DNA of 64,000 nt from Natrialbaceae archaeon AArc-T1-2 (GTDB taxonomy: Archaea > Halobacteriota > Halobacteria > Halobacteriales > Natrialbaceae): contig NZ_CP127174.1 in assembly GCF_030273315.1 (NCBI RefSeq), positions 124,001 to 188,000 of the forward strand, written 5' to 3'. Under the pieces are notes generated by a model. It was given only the letters and a program-made list of their open reading frames with translations. It made no database searches and had not been told where the DNA came from. The position numbers were made by a program, and so were the translations under genes. Shown here in pieces: positions 42,618-51,131 of this stretch (its first letter is position 1; each line of letters begins with the position of its first letter).

Positions 42618-43340
42618 CGCGTTCTCGTACTCGAGGTCGTCCAGGCGCTCCCGTGCACGCTCGAGTGCATCCTCGTCGTCGCGTTCGAGCCCGGCTGTGA
42701 GTTCTCCGGTCGCCTCGACGAGCGTCTCGGCCGTTCGCGAGGAGACGTCGCCGTCGAGCATCCGGATCCGCTTTACGTGGTCGCCGAGCAACTCGAGCGT
42801 CGCCTGCGCGGTCGACTCGAGGTCGCGGTCGTCGGCCCAGGTGCGGACGTCGCGACGGAACTCGCGGGCGGCGTTTGCGTACGCGAGCCCACGGGCGGCT
42901 CGAAGCGTCTCCGGAACGTCCTCGATCGGCGGACGCTCGCCGCGGTCGGCGTCCCGAAGTAAGGCGAGAAAGTATAGCTCCTCGCGCTCGTCGAGGGTAC
43001 GTGCTCTGGCGACGACGTCTGCGACGTGGAGAAGTTCGATCGCCGCGAGATAGTCGTCCTCGAGCGGTCGAAGCTTCCCACCCCGAACGAATCCTCGCCG
43101 ACGGACGTACTCGCGAGCACTGTCGCGAGCCCGTTCGGCCAGCTCGGCGGTCTCGGTCTCGTCGACGTCAGTACGGATGGACGTGAGGTCGAACTCGACC
43201 TCGAGGTCGGTGTGTTCGGTTCGCTCGTCGAGCCCGACGCTTTGGAGGCTGCCACAGGCCGGACAGCCAACGCTACCGGTCTCGTAGTACGACCAGCGGG
43301 TCCCACACGACGTACACTCCCGTTCGCCGCGGATCTTCAT
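42609..43340 (-). CDS. Zinc-ribbon haloarchaeal protein (DUF7117-like)
   Basis: A 243-residue protein. Residues 1-40 are a TFIIB-like zinc ribbon (CTSCGTRWSYYETGSVGCPACGS); the rest is helical, with REYVRRRGFVRGGKLRPLED and repeated charged helices. It resembles, from memory, the family labelled DUF7117. The function is unknown, perhaps nucleic acid binding. ATG 43340 is chosen over a codon at 43364. Its 3' end overlaps folD. Confidence 0.75.
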   Translation of the reverse strand: MKIRGERECTSCGTRWSYYETGSVGCPACGSLQSVGLDERTEHTDLEVEFDLTSIRTDVDETETAELAERARDSAREYVRRRGFVRGGKLRPLEDDYLAAIELLHVADVVARARTLDEREELYFLALLRDADRGERPPIEDVPETLRAARGLAYANAAREFRRDVRTWADDRDLESTAQATLELLGDHVKRIRMLDGDVSSRTAETLVEATGELTAGLERDDEDALERARERLDDLEYENASG

Positions 43341-43390
43341 GGTGGTACGTACTCGAGCACGCACAAAAGGTCAAGGAAGGTCCAGCGACT

Positions 43391-43474
43391 CATACGGTCT
43401 GTTGTGATTCGGTACCGGTGATCGATCGAACGGGGCAGCGATCACCGGTACCACGTTACAACGATCCGTATCAG
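43391..43474 (-). repeat. Complete TGATAC palindromic element (copy 6)
   Basis: Read on the minus strand, it starts CTGATACGGATCGTTGTAAC and ends ACAGACCGTATG. The inner 14 bases GGTACCGGTGATCG and CGATCACCGGTACC are perfect inverted repeats around a 14-base loop; the outer arms pair with mismatches. The first 49 bases on the minus strand are identical to copy 1 at 462-510. It lies 12 bases from the stop of the downstream minus-strand gene. Confidence 0.85.
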
Positions 43475-43484
43475 CCACCTCGGA

Positions 43485-44489
43485 TCAGGTGTGAGCGAGG
43501 ACGCCGATCGAAGCGAGTCCGCCGACGGCGATCGTGAGCCAGTACGTACAGAGTCGAAAGATGAGCGCGATCGTCAACGCCGCCGCGCCCGACAAACCGC
43601 CGAACGCGACCAATCCTCCCGTAACCATCGCCTCGACACCGCCGACACCGCCCGGAGACGGGACGACGAACCCGAGCTTGCCGAGTGCCACGACGAGAGC
43701 GACGATCGGGAGGCCGATCTCGTACCCGAGTCCGACCGCGGCGATGTAGACGGGAAGCATGAGAAACGCCATCCCGAGGTGAGCGTAGAGGACCGACACC
43801 GCGAGCGTCTTCCGGTCGCGAGTGATAGTGCCGACGGCGTCGTAAAACCCGTCCAGGCGGTCGGTCACGGCCGCACGCGAGAGGACATCGTCGAACCGAT
43901 CGGTTACCCGTCCGAGGAGACTGCGAGCGATCCCGGTCGCGGTGAGGACGATCCAGTAGACGATACCGGGACGTTGCAAGACGAGAACTGCAAGCGCGAC
44001 GACGACGACGAACAGACCACCGAACGCGAACAGCTGGGCGACCATGTCGTTTATCGCGCCGCCAGCAGCGATCGCGGCGATCGCTACGAATCCGAACGTG
44101 TAGTACGGGATGTAGTTGAGGAGATCGGCCGAGACGATCCCCGCGAATCCGTCCTCGTAAGCCATCTCTTCGTCGTACGAAACGAGGTACGCGACGAACG
44201 GCTCCGTCGCGAGCTGTCCGTACGGCGTGACGTACTTGAGGAACATCGCCGTAAGAAAGAGACTGCCGATCCGACGGCGGGACACTCCTTCGGCGACCGT
44301 CGAGATCGATCGAATCCAGACGAGACCCCGGAATATCAACGCGAGCAGTCCCGACACGAGCCCGAGTGCGAGAATGCGGTAGTTCGCCGCCGCGAGCTCC
44401 GACAGAACGTCCTGGCGGCCGACGAAGCTCACCAGGGCGACGAGAAGGAGGGCTGCCAGACCAAATCCCAGGACGATCTGTCGTTTCAC
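43485..44489 (-). CDS. Lysylphosphatidylglycerol synthase-like membrane protein (UPF0104/AglD type)
   Basis: A 334-residue protein with about eight membrane spans of the lysylphosphatidylglycerol synthase TM region/UPF0104 flippase-like family. The start MKRQIVLGFGLAALLLVALV is the first span; MFLKYVTPYGQLATEPFVAY, and the C-terminal VVPSPGGVGGVEAMV (the P-x-PGG-x-G-x-x-E motif) are family marks. In haloarchaea AglD-type relatives work in lipid-linked glycan transfer; no glycosyltransferase domain is here, so a lipid flippase role is a guess. Confidence 0.85.
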   Translation of the reverse strand: MKRQIVLGFGLAALLLVALVSFVGRQDVLSELAAANYRILALGLVSGLLALIFRGLVWIRSISTVAEGVSRRRIGSLFLTAMFLKYVTPYGQLATEPFVAYLVSYDEEMAYEDGFAGIVSADLLNYIPYYTFGFVAIAAIAAGGAINDMVAQLFAFGGLFVVVVALAVLVLQRPGIVYWIVLTATGIARSLLGRVTDRFDDVLSRAAVTDRLDGFYDAVGTITRDRKTLAVSVLYAHLGMAFLMLPVYIAAVGLGYEIGLPIVALVVALGKLGFVVPSPGGVGGVEAMVTGGLVAFGGLSGAAALTIALIFRLCTYWLTIAVGGLASIGVLAHT

Positions 44490-44693
44490 GAACGAACCAA
44501 CGCGTGGAACAATACAATTATCTTCTGAACGTGACTTTGTAGTGAGGGATACACCGCCGACATCGGCCGACGTCGCGAGGAACGTGCGTCTGGCTGCCGT
44601 TCGCTGCCAGCTCGTCGAACGTCGTTTCGAGCGCTTCTACTCCGACAGTGGCCCAACCGACACGCACTTCCATCGAAGACACCCAGACGTGGC

Positions 44694-45056
44694 ATGGAGA
44701 CGTACACGGTCGAGCTGGAAGTGCCGGACGACGCCGACGTCGACGCTGCGGGTGAGACTGTCACGTTCGAGGTGGGTCCGGACGAATATCTTCTCCCTGC
44801 AGCACGGGCGGAAGGCGTCTGGCTCGAGGCCGACTGCCAGCAGGGGTGGTGCACCCGGTGTGCAGCTCGGCTGCTCGAAGGCGACGTCGACCAGGGAGAT
44901 GCCAAACGATACTACGACGTCGACGAGGCGGAAGGCTTCGTGCTCACCTGCAGGGCAAAGCCCCGGTCAGATCTGCGGCTTCGGGCGTTCAAGTACGACG
45001 AGATCCTCGAGCACCGAGCAGCACACGATCTTCCGCCAGGACGGTCGAAACGGTAA
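44694..45056 (+). CDS. 2Fe-2S ferredoxin
   Basis: A 120-residue [2Fe-2S] ferredoxin of plant type. The cluster ligands are C48, C53 and C56 in DCQQGWCTRC and C86 in VLTCRAKP. It is shorter than the common haloarchaeal ferredoxin and lacks its acidic N-terminal insertion, so it is probably a second, specialised electron carrier. The ATG at 44694 gives the standard N-terminal strand. It follows a divergent intergenic stretch of about 200 bases. Confidence 0.88.
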   Translation: METYTVELEVPDDADVDAAGETVTFEVGPDEYLLPAARAEGVWLEADCQQGWCTRCAARLLEGDVDQGDAKRYYDVDEAEGFVLTCRAKPRSDLRLRAFKYDEILEHRAAHDLPPGRSKR

Positions 45057-45196
45057 CACGGAGTGAAATCGTGGCAGGTGACACGAACGTATACGTATCT
45101 GTACAGTCTCCATCTGACATAGTTTATTTGACAGGGTATTAATATGCGGCAGCTGCAGGCCGCACTGCAACGTATCGAAGCGTGATACCTCGAGAT

Positions 45197-45550
45197 ATGT
45201 CACGCCGACGACTCAGTCGACGTAAGCTCATAGCCGCGGCCGGAACAACGAGTGCCCTCTTCATCGCCGGGTGTGTCGACGACGACGACGAACCCGACGA
45301 CGAGGAGCCCGAACCAGAGCCCGACGACGAGGAGCCCGAACCAGAGCCCGACGACGAGGACGACGAAATAGACGACGAAGACGACGAGATAGACGACGAA
45401 GACGACGAGGATGACGAGATGGTCGACGACGAGGACGATGAGGACGACGAAGATGACGAGATGGTCGACGACGAAGACGATGAGGACGACGAAGACGATG
45501 AGGACGACGAAGACGACGAGGACGACGAAGACGACGAAGACGACATGTAA
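45197..45550 (+). CDS. Tat-exported lipoprotein made almost wholly of Asp/Glu
   Basis: A 117-residue protein. Residues 1-25 are a twin-arginine signal (SRRRLSRRKLIAAAG) ending in a lipobox, FIAGC, so the mature protein would be lipid-anchored at a cysteine on the outer face. The mature part of about 92 residues is close to 90 per cent Asp and Glu, in repeats such as DDEEPEPEP (twice), DDEDDEI (twice) and MVDDEDDEDDEDDE (twice). Function unknown; a polyanion that binds cations or modulates the surface is a guess. ATG 45197 is chosen over GTG 45182. Confidence 0.7.
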   Translation: MSRRRLSRRKLIAAAGTTSALFIAGCVDDDDEPDDEEPEPEPDDEEPEPEPDDEDDEIDDEDDEIDDEDDEDDEMVDDEDDEDDEDDEMVDDEDDEDDEDDEDDEDDEDDEDDEDDM

Positions 45551-45793
45551 CAGCTGCTACCAGCAGCACCGAAGTCGCTAACGACGACACCGTGGCGATA
45601 CTCCTCGGTTGACGTGGTCGTCGCGATTAGGCACGTCAGCCACTTCCGATAGCGGGTAGAGCCCGTGTCCATCCGTTTTCGACCGACTGAACCGAGTAGC
45701 CACACCTTCGAGACGAACGACGCCTCGTCGACCAAGTGGTTTACACCACCTTCGCCGGGCGGTTTTTTGAACTTCGGACGGGTAACCTCGACT

Positions 45794-45940
45794 ATGCGAG
45801 ACGAACAGGAGATCCGCGAGCAGTACGAGTTTCTCAAAGAACAGCTCGAGAGCGAAGAGATGACCCACGACGGTGTCGAGCGGATGTTCACGTACTACAA
45901 ACGTGCGCTCGGGTGGGTGCTCGAGGAAGAACACATTTGA
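45794..45940 (+). CDS. Small acidic helical protein
   Basis: A 48-residue protein, one long helical stretch (DEQEIREQYEFLKEQLESEE, then GVERMFTYYKRALGWVL), found as a small conserved type in haloarchaea as far as I recall. A T-rich box GGTTTTTTGAA (45761-45771) sits about 28 bases upstream of the ATG at 45794. The function is unknown. It is convergent with tRNA-Gly. Confidence 0.6.
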   Translation: MRDEQEIREQYEFLKEQLESEEMTHDGVERMFTYYKRALGWVLEEEHI

Positions 45941-45953
45941 CCGCTCGGAGAAG

Positions 45954-46024
45954 TGCGCTGGCTGGGATTTGAACCCAGGTTGTGACCATGGCAAGGTCAC
46001 GTGATACCACTACACTACCAGCGC
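45954..46024 (-). tRNA. tRNA-Gly (anticodon GCC)
   Basis: On the minus strand the acceptor arms GCGCTGG and CCAGCGC pair perfectly; the anticodon stem TGACC/GGTCA has loop TTGCCAT with anticodon GCC (45990-45992 on the plus strand), and the T arm CTGGG/CCCAG has loop TTCAAAT. The length is 71 bases without an encoded CCA; there is no intron. Confidence 0.95.
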
Positions 46025-46139
46025 CCTGTTGCACTTTCAACTACACCGGGAAGGGTGTATAAGGGTTGCGAATCGAGCGCGCCGTGGCGGACGAAACCGT
46101 AACACATCTCCGGGGCCGGACACGACTCACGTGACTCCG

Positions 46140-46505
46140 TTATTCTGCCGTCACGCCCACGTCGCACTCGGGACGGGCGTCGCGATCGACGGTTCTCGAG
46201 GCCCGACTGGGCGTCGGGGAGGCAGCGACACGCCCGTGTCCCCGGCGGGTGAGCGCCAGCACGACGAGAAAGCCGCCCTATCGACGACGCCGAGCCAGTC
46301 GAGGGGGTGGTGCTCGCGGCGCTCGCGAACGTCGGCCGAAAGCGGCGCCTCGGCGCGGTCGACGCAGGGTGCGGCGAGGGTGATGGCCACAGTAGCCGTG
46401 TCGGTCGGTGGCGTGCAAGGCCACTGGAGTTTCCGCCGGGTAGGTATCGCGATCGGCCGCCTCCGCTACCGGTCGACTCCGAGTGACCGTGCCTACGAGT
46501 GTCAC
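46140..46505 (-). pseudogene. Possible frameshifted gene remnant
   Basis: On the minus strand a protein-like reading starts from GTG at 46505 (VTRSRPVAEAADRDTYPAE region) and continues only by changing frame twice, through REHHPLDWLGVVDRA and then GFLVVLALTRRGHGRVAAS, to a TAA at 46140-46142. Each piece has GC-rich third positions. I do not know the family. The alternative is chance open frames in high-GC DNA. Confidence 0.3.
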
Positions 46506-46513
46506 GAATTTGG

Positions 46514-46534
46514 GGCTGTGAACGGCTCACAGCC
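46514..46534 (+). promoter_or_regulatory. Hairpin upstream of the ribosomal operon promoter
   Basis: GGCTGTGA and TCACAGCC are a perfect 8-base inverted repeat around the loop ACGGC, ending 19 bases before the TATA-like box at 46553. It may be an operator, or the end signal of a former upstream gene. Confidence 0.45.
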
Positions 46535-46552
46535 GGGATCGGAATCCGCTAT

Positions 46553-46562
46553 CCTTTTAAGA
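46553..46562 (+). promoter_or_regulatory. Putative promoter of the S10/spc operon
   Basis: CCTTTTAAGA is a good archaeal TATA box. A start about 26 bases on would leave a leader of roughly 30 bases before the ATG at 46618. It is the only clear promoter seen before the long co-oriented run of ribosomal genes. Confidence 0.5.
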
Positions 46563-46617
46563 TCCGGTCAGCAAAACATCGCTACAGTCTAGTGACGAGG
46601 CACCGAAGCGTCACGGC

Positions 46618-47475
46618 ATGACCGTCAGCGTGCTCGTGCCGTCGTCGCTCGCCCGTGAAGCCGAGGACAAACGCGAGGCAACTCGCAAACTCGGATACGT
46701 CGCCCGCGCGGCGACGATCTTCCGGGCAGATCGCCTGATCGTCTTCCCCGATCGGGACGGCGAACGGCGATACGACGGCGGGTTCGTAAGCATCGTACTT
46801 CGGTACGCCGCGACGCCGCCGTACCTCCGAAAGGAGGTGTGGGGCAAACGCGACGAACTGGAGTACGCGGGCGTCTTGCCGCCGCTCCGTGCCACGTCAC
46901 AGACCGGCTCCGAATCGAACGGTTCGGGGTCGTTAAGACAAGGGATCGTGACCGAGGTCGGACCTGATCGGCGCGTCCGGGTCAATTGCGGACTGCAACA
47001 CCCGATCTCTCTCACCGTGCCGCCGAAAACGGCGCTCGAGGAGGGAGAGCGCGTGACCGTCAGGATCTCTTCGCGACGACCGGTCCGGGCGAAGCTCGAA
47101 GACGTGCCCCCACCGGGGTATCGAGTCGAGCAGACGGACCTTTCAGCAGCACTCGGCCGTGAGGACGCCGGCGTCTGCATCGCAGCCTCCCGGTTCGGTG
47201 AGGAACTCACCGTGGGACGGCTCGAGACGCTGGCCGGACGCATCGCCAACGACGGGATGACCGTCGCCTTCGGTGCGCCCGAGCGAGGGCTGCCTGACAT
47301 CCTCGGAATCGAGGCGTCGACCGTGTCGAATACGGACGACGAGACAGACGTCGAACCCACCGCGGATCCGGGGTTCGACCTCTGGGTGAACACGGTTCCG
47401 AACCAGGGAAGTGAGGTCGTGCGAACGGAAGAAGCGATGTTCGCCACCCTCGCTCCCCTCTCACTGAGAGCGTGA
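46618..47475 (+). CDS. SPOUT-type RNA methyltransferase (COG2106-like)
   Basis: A 285-residue protein of the SPOUT superfamily, in the branch called putative RNA uridine-N3 methyltransferase, with an OB-type insert. The opening SVLVPSSLAREAEDKREATR and RKLGYVARAATIFRADRLIV, the insert with VTEVGPDRRVRVNCGLQ, and the knot part VAFGAPERGLPDILG and LWVNTVPNQGSEVVRTEEAM are all as expected. It starts the ribosomal operon, as in other haloarchaea, five bases before rpl3. Confidence 0.82.
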   Translation: MTVSVLVPSSLAREAEDKREATRKLGYVARAATIFRADRLIVFPDRDGERRYDGGFVSIVLRYAATPPYLRKEVWGKRDELEYAGVLPPLRATSQTGSESNGSGSLRQGIVTEVGPDRRVRVNCGLQHPISLTVPPKTALEEGERVTVRISSRRPVRAKLEDVPPPGYRVEQTDLSAALGREDAGVCIAASRFGEELTVGRLETLAGRIANDGMTVAFGAPERGLPDILGIEASTVSNTDDETDVEPTADPGFDLWVNTVPNQGSEVVRTEEAMFATLAPLSLRA

Positions 47476-47479
47476 TAGA

Positions 47480-48499
47480 ATGCCACAACAACACGCACCA
47501 CGCAAAGGCTCACTCGGGTTCGGCCCACGAAAGCGGGCGACAAGCGAGACTCCCCGCTTCAACTCGTGGCCGGACGACGACGGACAGCCGACGCTCCAGG
47601 GTTTCGCGGGCTACAAGGCCGGCATGACCCACGTGGTGATGATCGACGACGCGGCTAACTCGCCGACTGAAGGGATGGAACAGACCGTCCCCGTCACCAT
47701 CGTGGAGACGCCGCCAATGCGCGCCGTTTCCCTGCGTGCGTACGAAGACACACCGTACGGAATGAAGCCGCTCACCGAGGTCTGGACCGACGAGTTCGTT
47801 CCCGAACTCGATCGCGTGCTCGACCTCCCTGGTGAGGACTACGACGTCGAGGCCGCCGAAGACGAGCTTCGGGGCTACCTCGAGGAGGGTCGCGTCGCCG
47901 ACGTGCGCGCGATCACCCACACCGTCCCCGGCGACGTTCCGTCGGTGCCAAAGAAGAAACCCGACGTCATGGAGACCCGGATCGGCGGCGGTTCCACCGA
48001 GGAACGCGTCGACTTCGGGCTCGAGTTGCTCACCGACGGCGGCGAGCACACCATGACTGACGTCTTCCGCGCCGGGGAGTACCTCGACGCGAGTGGCGTC
48101 ACCAAGGGCAAAGGGACCCAGGGTCCCGTCAAGCGATGGGGCGTCCAGAAACGCAAGGGCAAACACGCCCGGCAGGGCTGGCGTCGCCGCATCGGCAACC
48201 TCGGCCCCTGGAACCCATCCCGCGTCCGCTCGACGGTCCCCCAGCAGGGTCAGACCGGCTACCACCAGCGGACGGAACTGAACAAGCGCCTCGTCGACGT
48301 CGGCGACGGCGCGGACGCAACGGTCGACGGCGGCTTCGTCAACTACGGCGAGGTCGACGGCCCGCACGCGTTGATCAAGGGATCGCTCCCCGGGCCCGAG
48401 AAGCGCCTCGTGCGCTTCCGCCCGGCGATCCGACCCGGAGACCAGCCGCGCCTCGACCCCGAGGTCCGGTACGTCTCCACCGCATCCAACCAGGGATAA
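47480..48499 (+). CDS. rpl3: Ribosomal protein uL3
   Basis: A 339-residue archaeal uL3, a large-subunit protein that reaches to the peptidyl-transferase centre. Start PRKGSLGFGPRKRA and the later GVTKGKGTQGPVKRWGVQ and GNLGPWNPSRV motifs are standard. It follows the SPOUT gene by four bases and precedes rpl4 by three. Confidence 0.97.
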   Translation: MPQQHAPRKGSLGFGPRKRATSETPRFNSWPDDDGQPTLQGFAGYKAGMTHVVMIDDAANSPTEGMEQTVPVTIVETPPMRAVSLRAYEDTPYGMKPLTEVWTDEFVPELDRVLDLPGEDYDVEAAEDELRGYLEEGRVADVRAITHTVPGDVPSVPKKKPDVMETRIGGGSTEERVDFGLELLTDGGEHTMTDVFRAGEYLDASGVTKGKGTQGPVKRWGVQKRKGKHARQGWRRRIGNLGPWNPSRVRSTVPQQGQTGYHQRTELNKRLVDVGDGADATVDGGFVNYGEVDGPHALIKGSLPGPEKRLVRFRPAIRPGDQPRLDPEVRYVSTASNQG

Positions 48500-48502
48500 C
48501 CC

Positions 48503-49255
48503 ATGCAGGCAACAGTACGTGACCTGGACGGCAGCGAGGCAGGGGAGCTCGAGCTCCCGGCGGTCTTCGAGACACAGTACCGCCCGGATCTCATCGCCCG
48601 TGCCGTACGCGTCGCCCAGGCCAACCGAAAACAGGACTACGGTGCCGACGAGTTCGCCGGCCTTCGGACGCCGGCGGAGTCGTTCGGGAGCGGTCGCGGC
48701 CAGGCACACGTCCCCCGACAGAACGGACGCGGTCGACGCGTCCCACAGACGGTCGGTGGACGCAAGGCCCACCCCCCGAAAGCCGAGAAGGACTGGACGG
48801 AATCGCTCAACGACAAAGAGAAGAAACTGGCCGTCCGCAGCGCCATCGCTGCGACGACCGACGCGTCCCTCGTCGCAGAGCGCGGCCACGAGTTCGACGA
48901 GGACACGGAGCTCCCACTCGTCGTCGCAGACGAGTTCGAAGAGCTCGAGAAGACCAAAGAGGTCGTCGCGTTTCTCGAGGACGTCGGCGTCCACGCGGAC
49001 ATCGAACGGGCAGACGAGGGCCGAAACGTCCGCTCGGGTCGCGGCAAGACCCGCGGACGCAAGTACCAGACGCCCACGTCGATCCTGTTCGTGACCTCGA
49101 GCGAGGCCGGCCCGTCGCGAGCGGCCCGGAACCTCGCCGGCGCAGACGTCACGACGAGTGCCGAGGTCAACGCGGAAGACCTCGCACCCGGCGCACAGCC
49201 CGGACGGCTGACGATCTGGACCGAAAGCGCACTCGAGGAGGTGGCTGACCGATGA
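48503..49255 (+). CDS. rpl4: Ribosomal protein uL4
   Basis: A 250-residue archaeal uL4, whose extended loop lines the exit tunnel. The GRGQAHVPRQNGRGRRVPQ stretch and the RSGRGKTRGRKYQTP motif mark the loop and core. Its stop overlaps the rpl23 start (ATGA at 49252-49255). Confidence 0.97.
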   Translation: MQATVRDLDGSEAGELELPAVFETQYRPDLIARAVRVAQANRKQDYGADEFAGLRTPAESFGSGRGQAHVPRQNGRGRRVPQTVGGRKAHPPKAEKDWTESLNDKEKKLAVRSAIAATTDASLVAERGHEFDEDTELPLVVADEFEELEKTKEVVAFLEDVGVHADIERADEGRNVRSGRGKTRGRKYQTPTSILFVTSSEAGPSRAARNLAGADVTTSAEVNAEDLAPGAQPGRLTIWTESALEEVADR

Positions 49256-49506
49256 GTTCGATCATCGAGCATCCGCTCGTGACCGAGAAGGCGATGGACG
49301 ACATGGACTTCGAGAACAAGCTCCAGTTCGTCGTCAACGTCGATGCCACCAAACCCGAGATCGCCGACGAAGTCGAGCAGCGTTTCGACGTCGAGGTCGT
49401 CAAGATCAACACACAGGTAACGATGGAAGGGAAGAAGAAAGCAACCGTCACGCTGTCCGCCGAGAACGACGCACAGGAAGTCGCCTCGCGAATCGGGGTG
49501 TTCTGA
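49252..49506 (+). CDS. rpl23: Ribosomal protein uL23
   Basis: An 84-residue archaeal uL23 located at the exit of the tunnel, where it binds SRP and SecY. The opening IEHPLVTEKAMDDMDFENKL and DEVEQRFDVEVVKINTQ are typical; the archaeal form lacks the long bacterial loop. Coupled by ATGA to rpl4. Confidence 0.97.
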   Translation: MSSIIEHPLVTEKAMDDMDFENKLQFVVNVDATKPEIADEVEQRFDVEVVKINTQVTMEGKKKATVTLSAENDAQEVASRIGVF

Positions 49507-49508
49507 CG

Positions 49509-50231
49509 ATGGGACGGCGAATCCACGGACAACGACGTGGCCGCGGGACGCCCACCTTCCGGGCCCCGAGCCACCGCTACAAGGCCAAGCTCGATCACAA
49601 AAAGGCAGAGGACGACGATGTCGTCCGCGGCGAGGTCGTCGACATCGAACACGACCCCGCGCGGTCGGCGCCGGTCGCCGCGATCGAGTTCGAAGACGGC
49701 GAGCAGCGGCTCGTCCTCGCACCCGAAGGGGTCGCGGTCGGCGACGAGATTCAAGTCGGCATCAGCGCGGAGATCGAACCGGGCAACACGCTACCGCTCG
49801 CGGAGATCCCCGAAGGTGTGCCGGTCTGTAACGTCGAGGCGAACCCGGGCGACGGCGGCAAATTCGCTCGCGCCTCCGGCGTCAACGCGGACCTGATCAC
49901 CCACGATCGCGATGCCGCGGTCGTCCAGCTGCCAAGCGGCGAGGTCAAACGCCTCGACCCGCAGTGTCGGGCGACGATCGGCGTCGTCGCAGGCGGTGGA
50001 CGAACGGAGAAGCCGTTCGTCAAAGCCGGCAACAAGCATCACAAGATGAAAGCGCGCGGCACGACGTGGCCGCGCGTTCGTGGGGTCGCGATGAACGCCG
50101 TCGACCACCCATTCGGTGGCGGCGGCCGACAACACCCTGGTCGCCCCAAATCCGTTTCGCGGGACGCCCCGCCGGGACGGAAGGTGGGCGACATCTCCTC
50201 CCGGCGTACCGGCCGGGGTGGTAACAAATGA
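49509..50231 (+). CDS. rpl2: Ribosomal protein uL2
   Basis: A 240-residue archaeal uL2 near the peptidyl-transferase centre. The motifs [20 protein letters not shown] at the start, and [15 protein letters not shown] with its conserved histidine near the C-terminus, are clear. It overlaps rps19 by four bases. Confidence 0.97.
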   Translation: MGRRIHGQRRGRGTPTFRAPSHRYKAKLDHKKAEDDDVVRGEVVDIEHDPARSAPVAAIEFEDGEQRLVLAPEGVAVGDEIQVGISAEIEPGNTLPLAEIPEGVPVCNVEANPGDGGKFARASGVNADLITHDRDAAVVQLPSGEVKRLDPQCRATIGVVAGGGRTEKPFVKAGNKHHKMKARGTTWPRVRGVAMNAVDHPFGGGGRQHPGRPKSVSRDAPPGRKVGDISSRRTGRGGNK

Positions 50232-50653
50232 GCCAGGAGTACCGAACCGGCCGCGAGGGTGATGAGTTTACCTACCGTGGCCACACGCTCGAGGAGTTGC
50301 AGGACCTAGAGCTCGAGGAGGTCGCGGAACTGCTTCCCGCTCGCCAGCGGCGAACTATCGAACGCGGACTCTCCGTCGAACACCGGAAGCTGCTCGAGGA
50401 GGCCCGCGAGAAAGACGAACAGGAGACGGCCAACGCGCCGATCCGCACGCACCTGCGTGACATGCCGGTGGTGCCGGAGTTCGTCGGACTGACGTTCGAG
50501 GTCCACACCGGTCAGTCCTTCGAGCGCGTCCGGGTAGAGCCGGAGATGATCGGTCACTACCTCGGCGAGTTCCAGCTGACCCGGACGTCCGTCGAACACG
50601 GTCAGGCCGGCATCGGCGCGACCCGCTCGTCGAAGTTCGTCCCACTGAAGTGA
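50228..50653 (+). CDS. rps19: Ribosomal protein uS19
   Basis: A 141-residue archaeal uS19 in the small-subunit head. The core contains [20 protein letters not shown] and [18 protein letters not shown]; a long N-terminal helical extension ([19 protein letters not shown]) is normal for archaea. ATGA-coupled to rpl2. Confidence 0.96.
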   Translation: MSQEYRTGREGDEFTYRGHTLEELQDLELEEVAELLPARQRRTIERGLSVEHRKLLEEAREKDEQETANAPIRTHLRDMPVVPEFVGLTFEVHTGQSFERVRVEPEMIGHYLGEFQLTRTSVEHGQAGIGATRSSKFVPLK

Positions 50654-50660
50654 TCCACGC

Positions 50661-51131
50661 ATGGGAATCAACTACTCGGTCGACGCGGACCCGGATTCCA
50701 CCGCGAAAGCGATGCTCCGGGAGCGTCCCATGAGTCACAAGCACAGCAAGGAAATCGCCCGCGAAATAAAGGGAAAGACCGTCACCGAGGCCCGGGAGTA
50801 CCTCGAGGCCGTCCTCGCCGAAGAGGAGTCGGTTCCGCTGAAGTCTCACAACACCGGTGCCGGGCACCGTTCGGACATCGATGGCTGGGACGCCGGCGGC
50901 TACCCCGAGAAGGCCTCGAACGAGTTTCTCGATCTCCTCGAGAACGTCGAGGCGAACGCGGACCACCAGGGCTTCGACGGCTCGTCGATGGAGATCGCCC
51001 ACGTCGCCGCCCACAAGGTCGGCGAACGGGTCGGTCGCAAGCCCCGGGCGATGGGTCGAGCAACGGCGTGGAACACGCCGGAAGTCGACGTCGAGATCGT
51101 CGTCGAGGAACCACAGGAGGATGATACGTAA
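50661..51131 (+). CDS. rpl22: Ribosomal protein uL22
   Basis: A 156-residue archaeal uL22 with a beta hairpin that lines the exit tunnel. Motifs: [36 protein letters not shown] and [16 protein letters not shown]. It ends by overlapping rps3 by one base. Confidence 0.96.
   Translation: MGINYSVDADPDSTAKAMLRERPMSHKHSKEIAREIKGKTVTEAREYLEAVLAEEESVPLKSHNTGAGHRSDIDGWDAGGYPEKASNEFLDLLENVEANADHQGFDGSSMEIAHVAAHKVGERVGRKPRAMGRATAWNTPEVDVEIVVEEPQEDDT

Larger units (their letters stand above)
46025..46617. other. Gap before the ribosomal operon
   Basis: About 590 bases have no intact gene. They hold a possible frameshifted gene remnant (46140-46505, minus), a strong hairpin (46514-46534) and a TATA-like box (46553-46562) for the ribosomal operon. 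No ncRNA such as SRP or RNase P RNA could be recognised. Confidence 0.6.

Noticed and set aside
45280-45550. Trinucleotide-like tandem repeat (GAC/GAA/GAT) as non-coding microsatellite
   Set aside because: It is in frame with a Tat signal and lipobox and ends at a proper stop codon, so a real gene is more likely, though odd.
46100-46520. Possible SRP RNA or RNase P RNA before the ribosomal operon
   Set aside because: None of the universally conserved RNA signatures could be found, and the region reads better as a broken protein frame.
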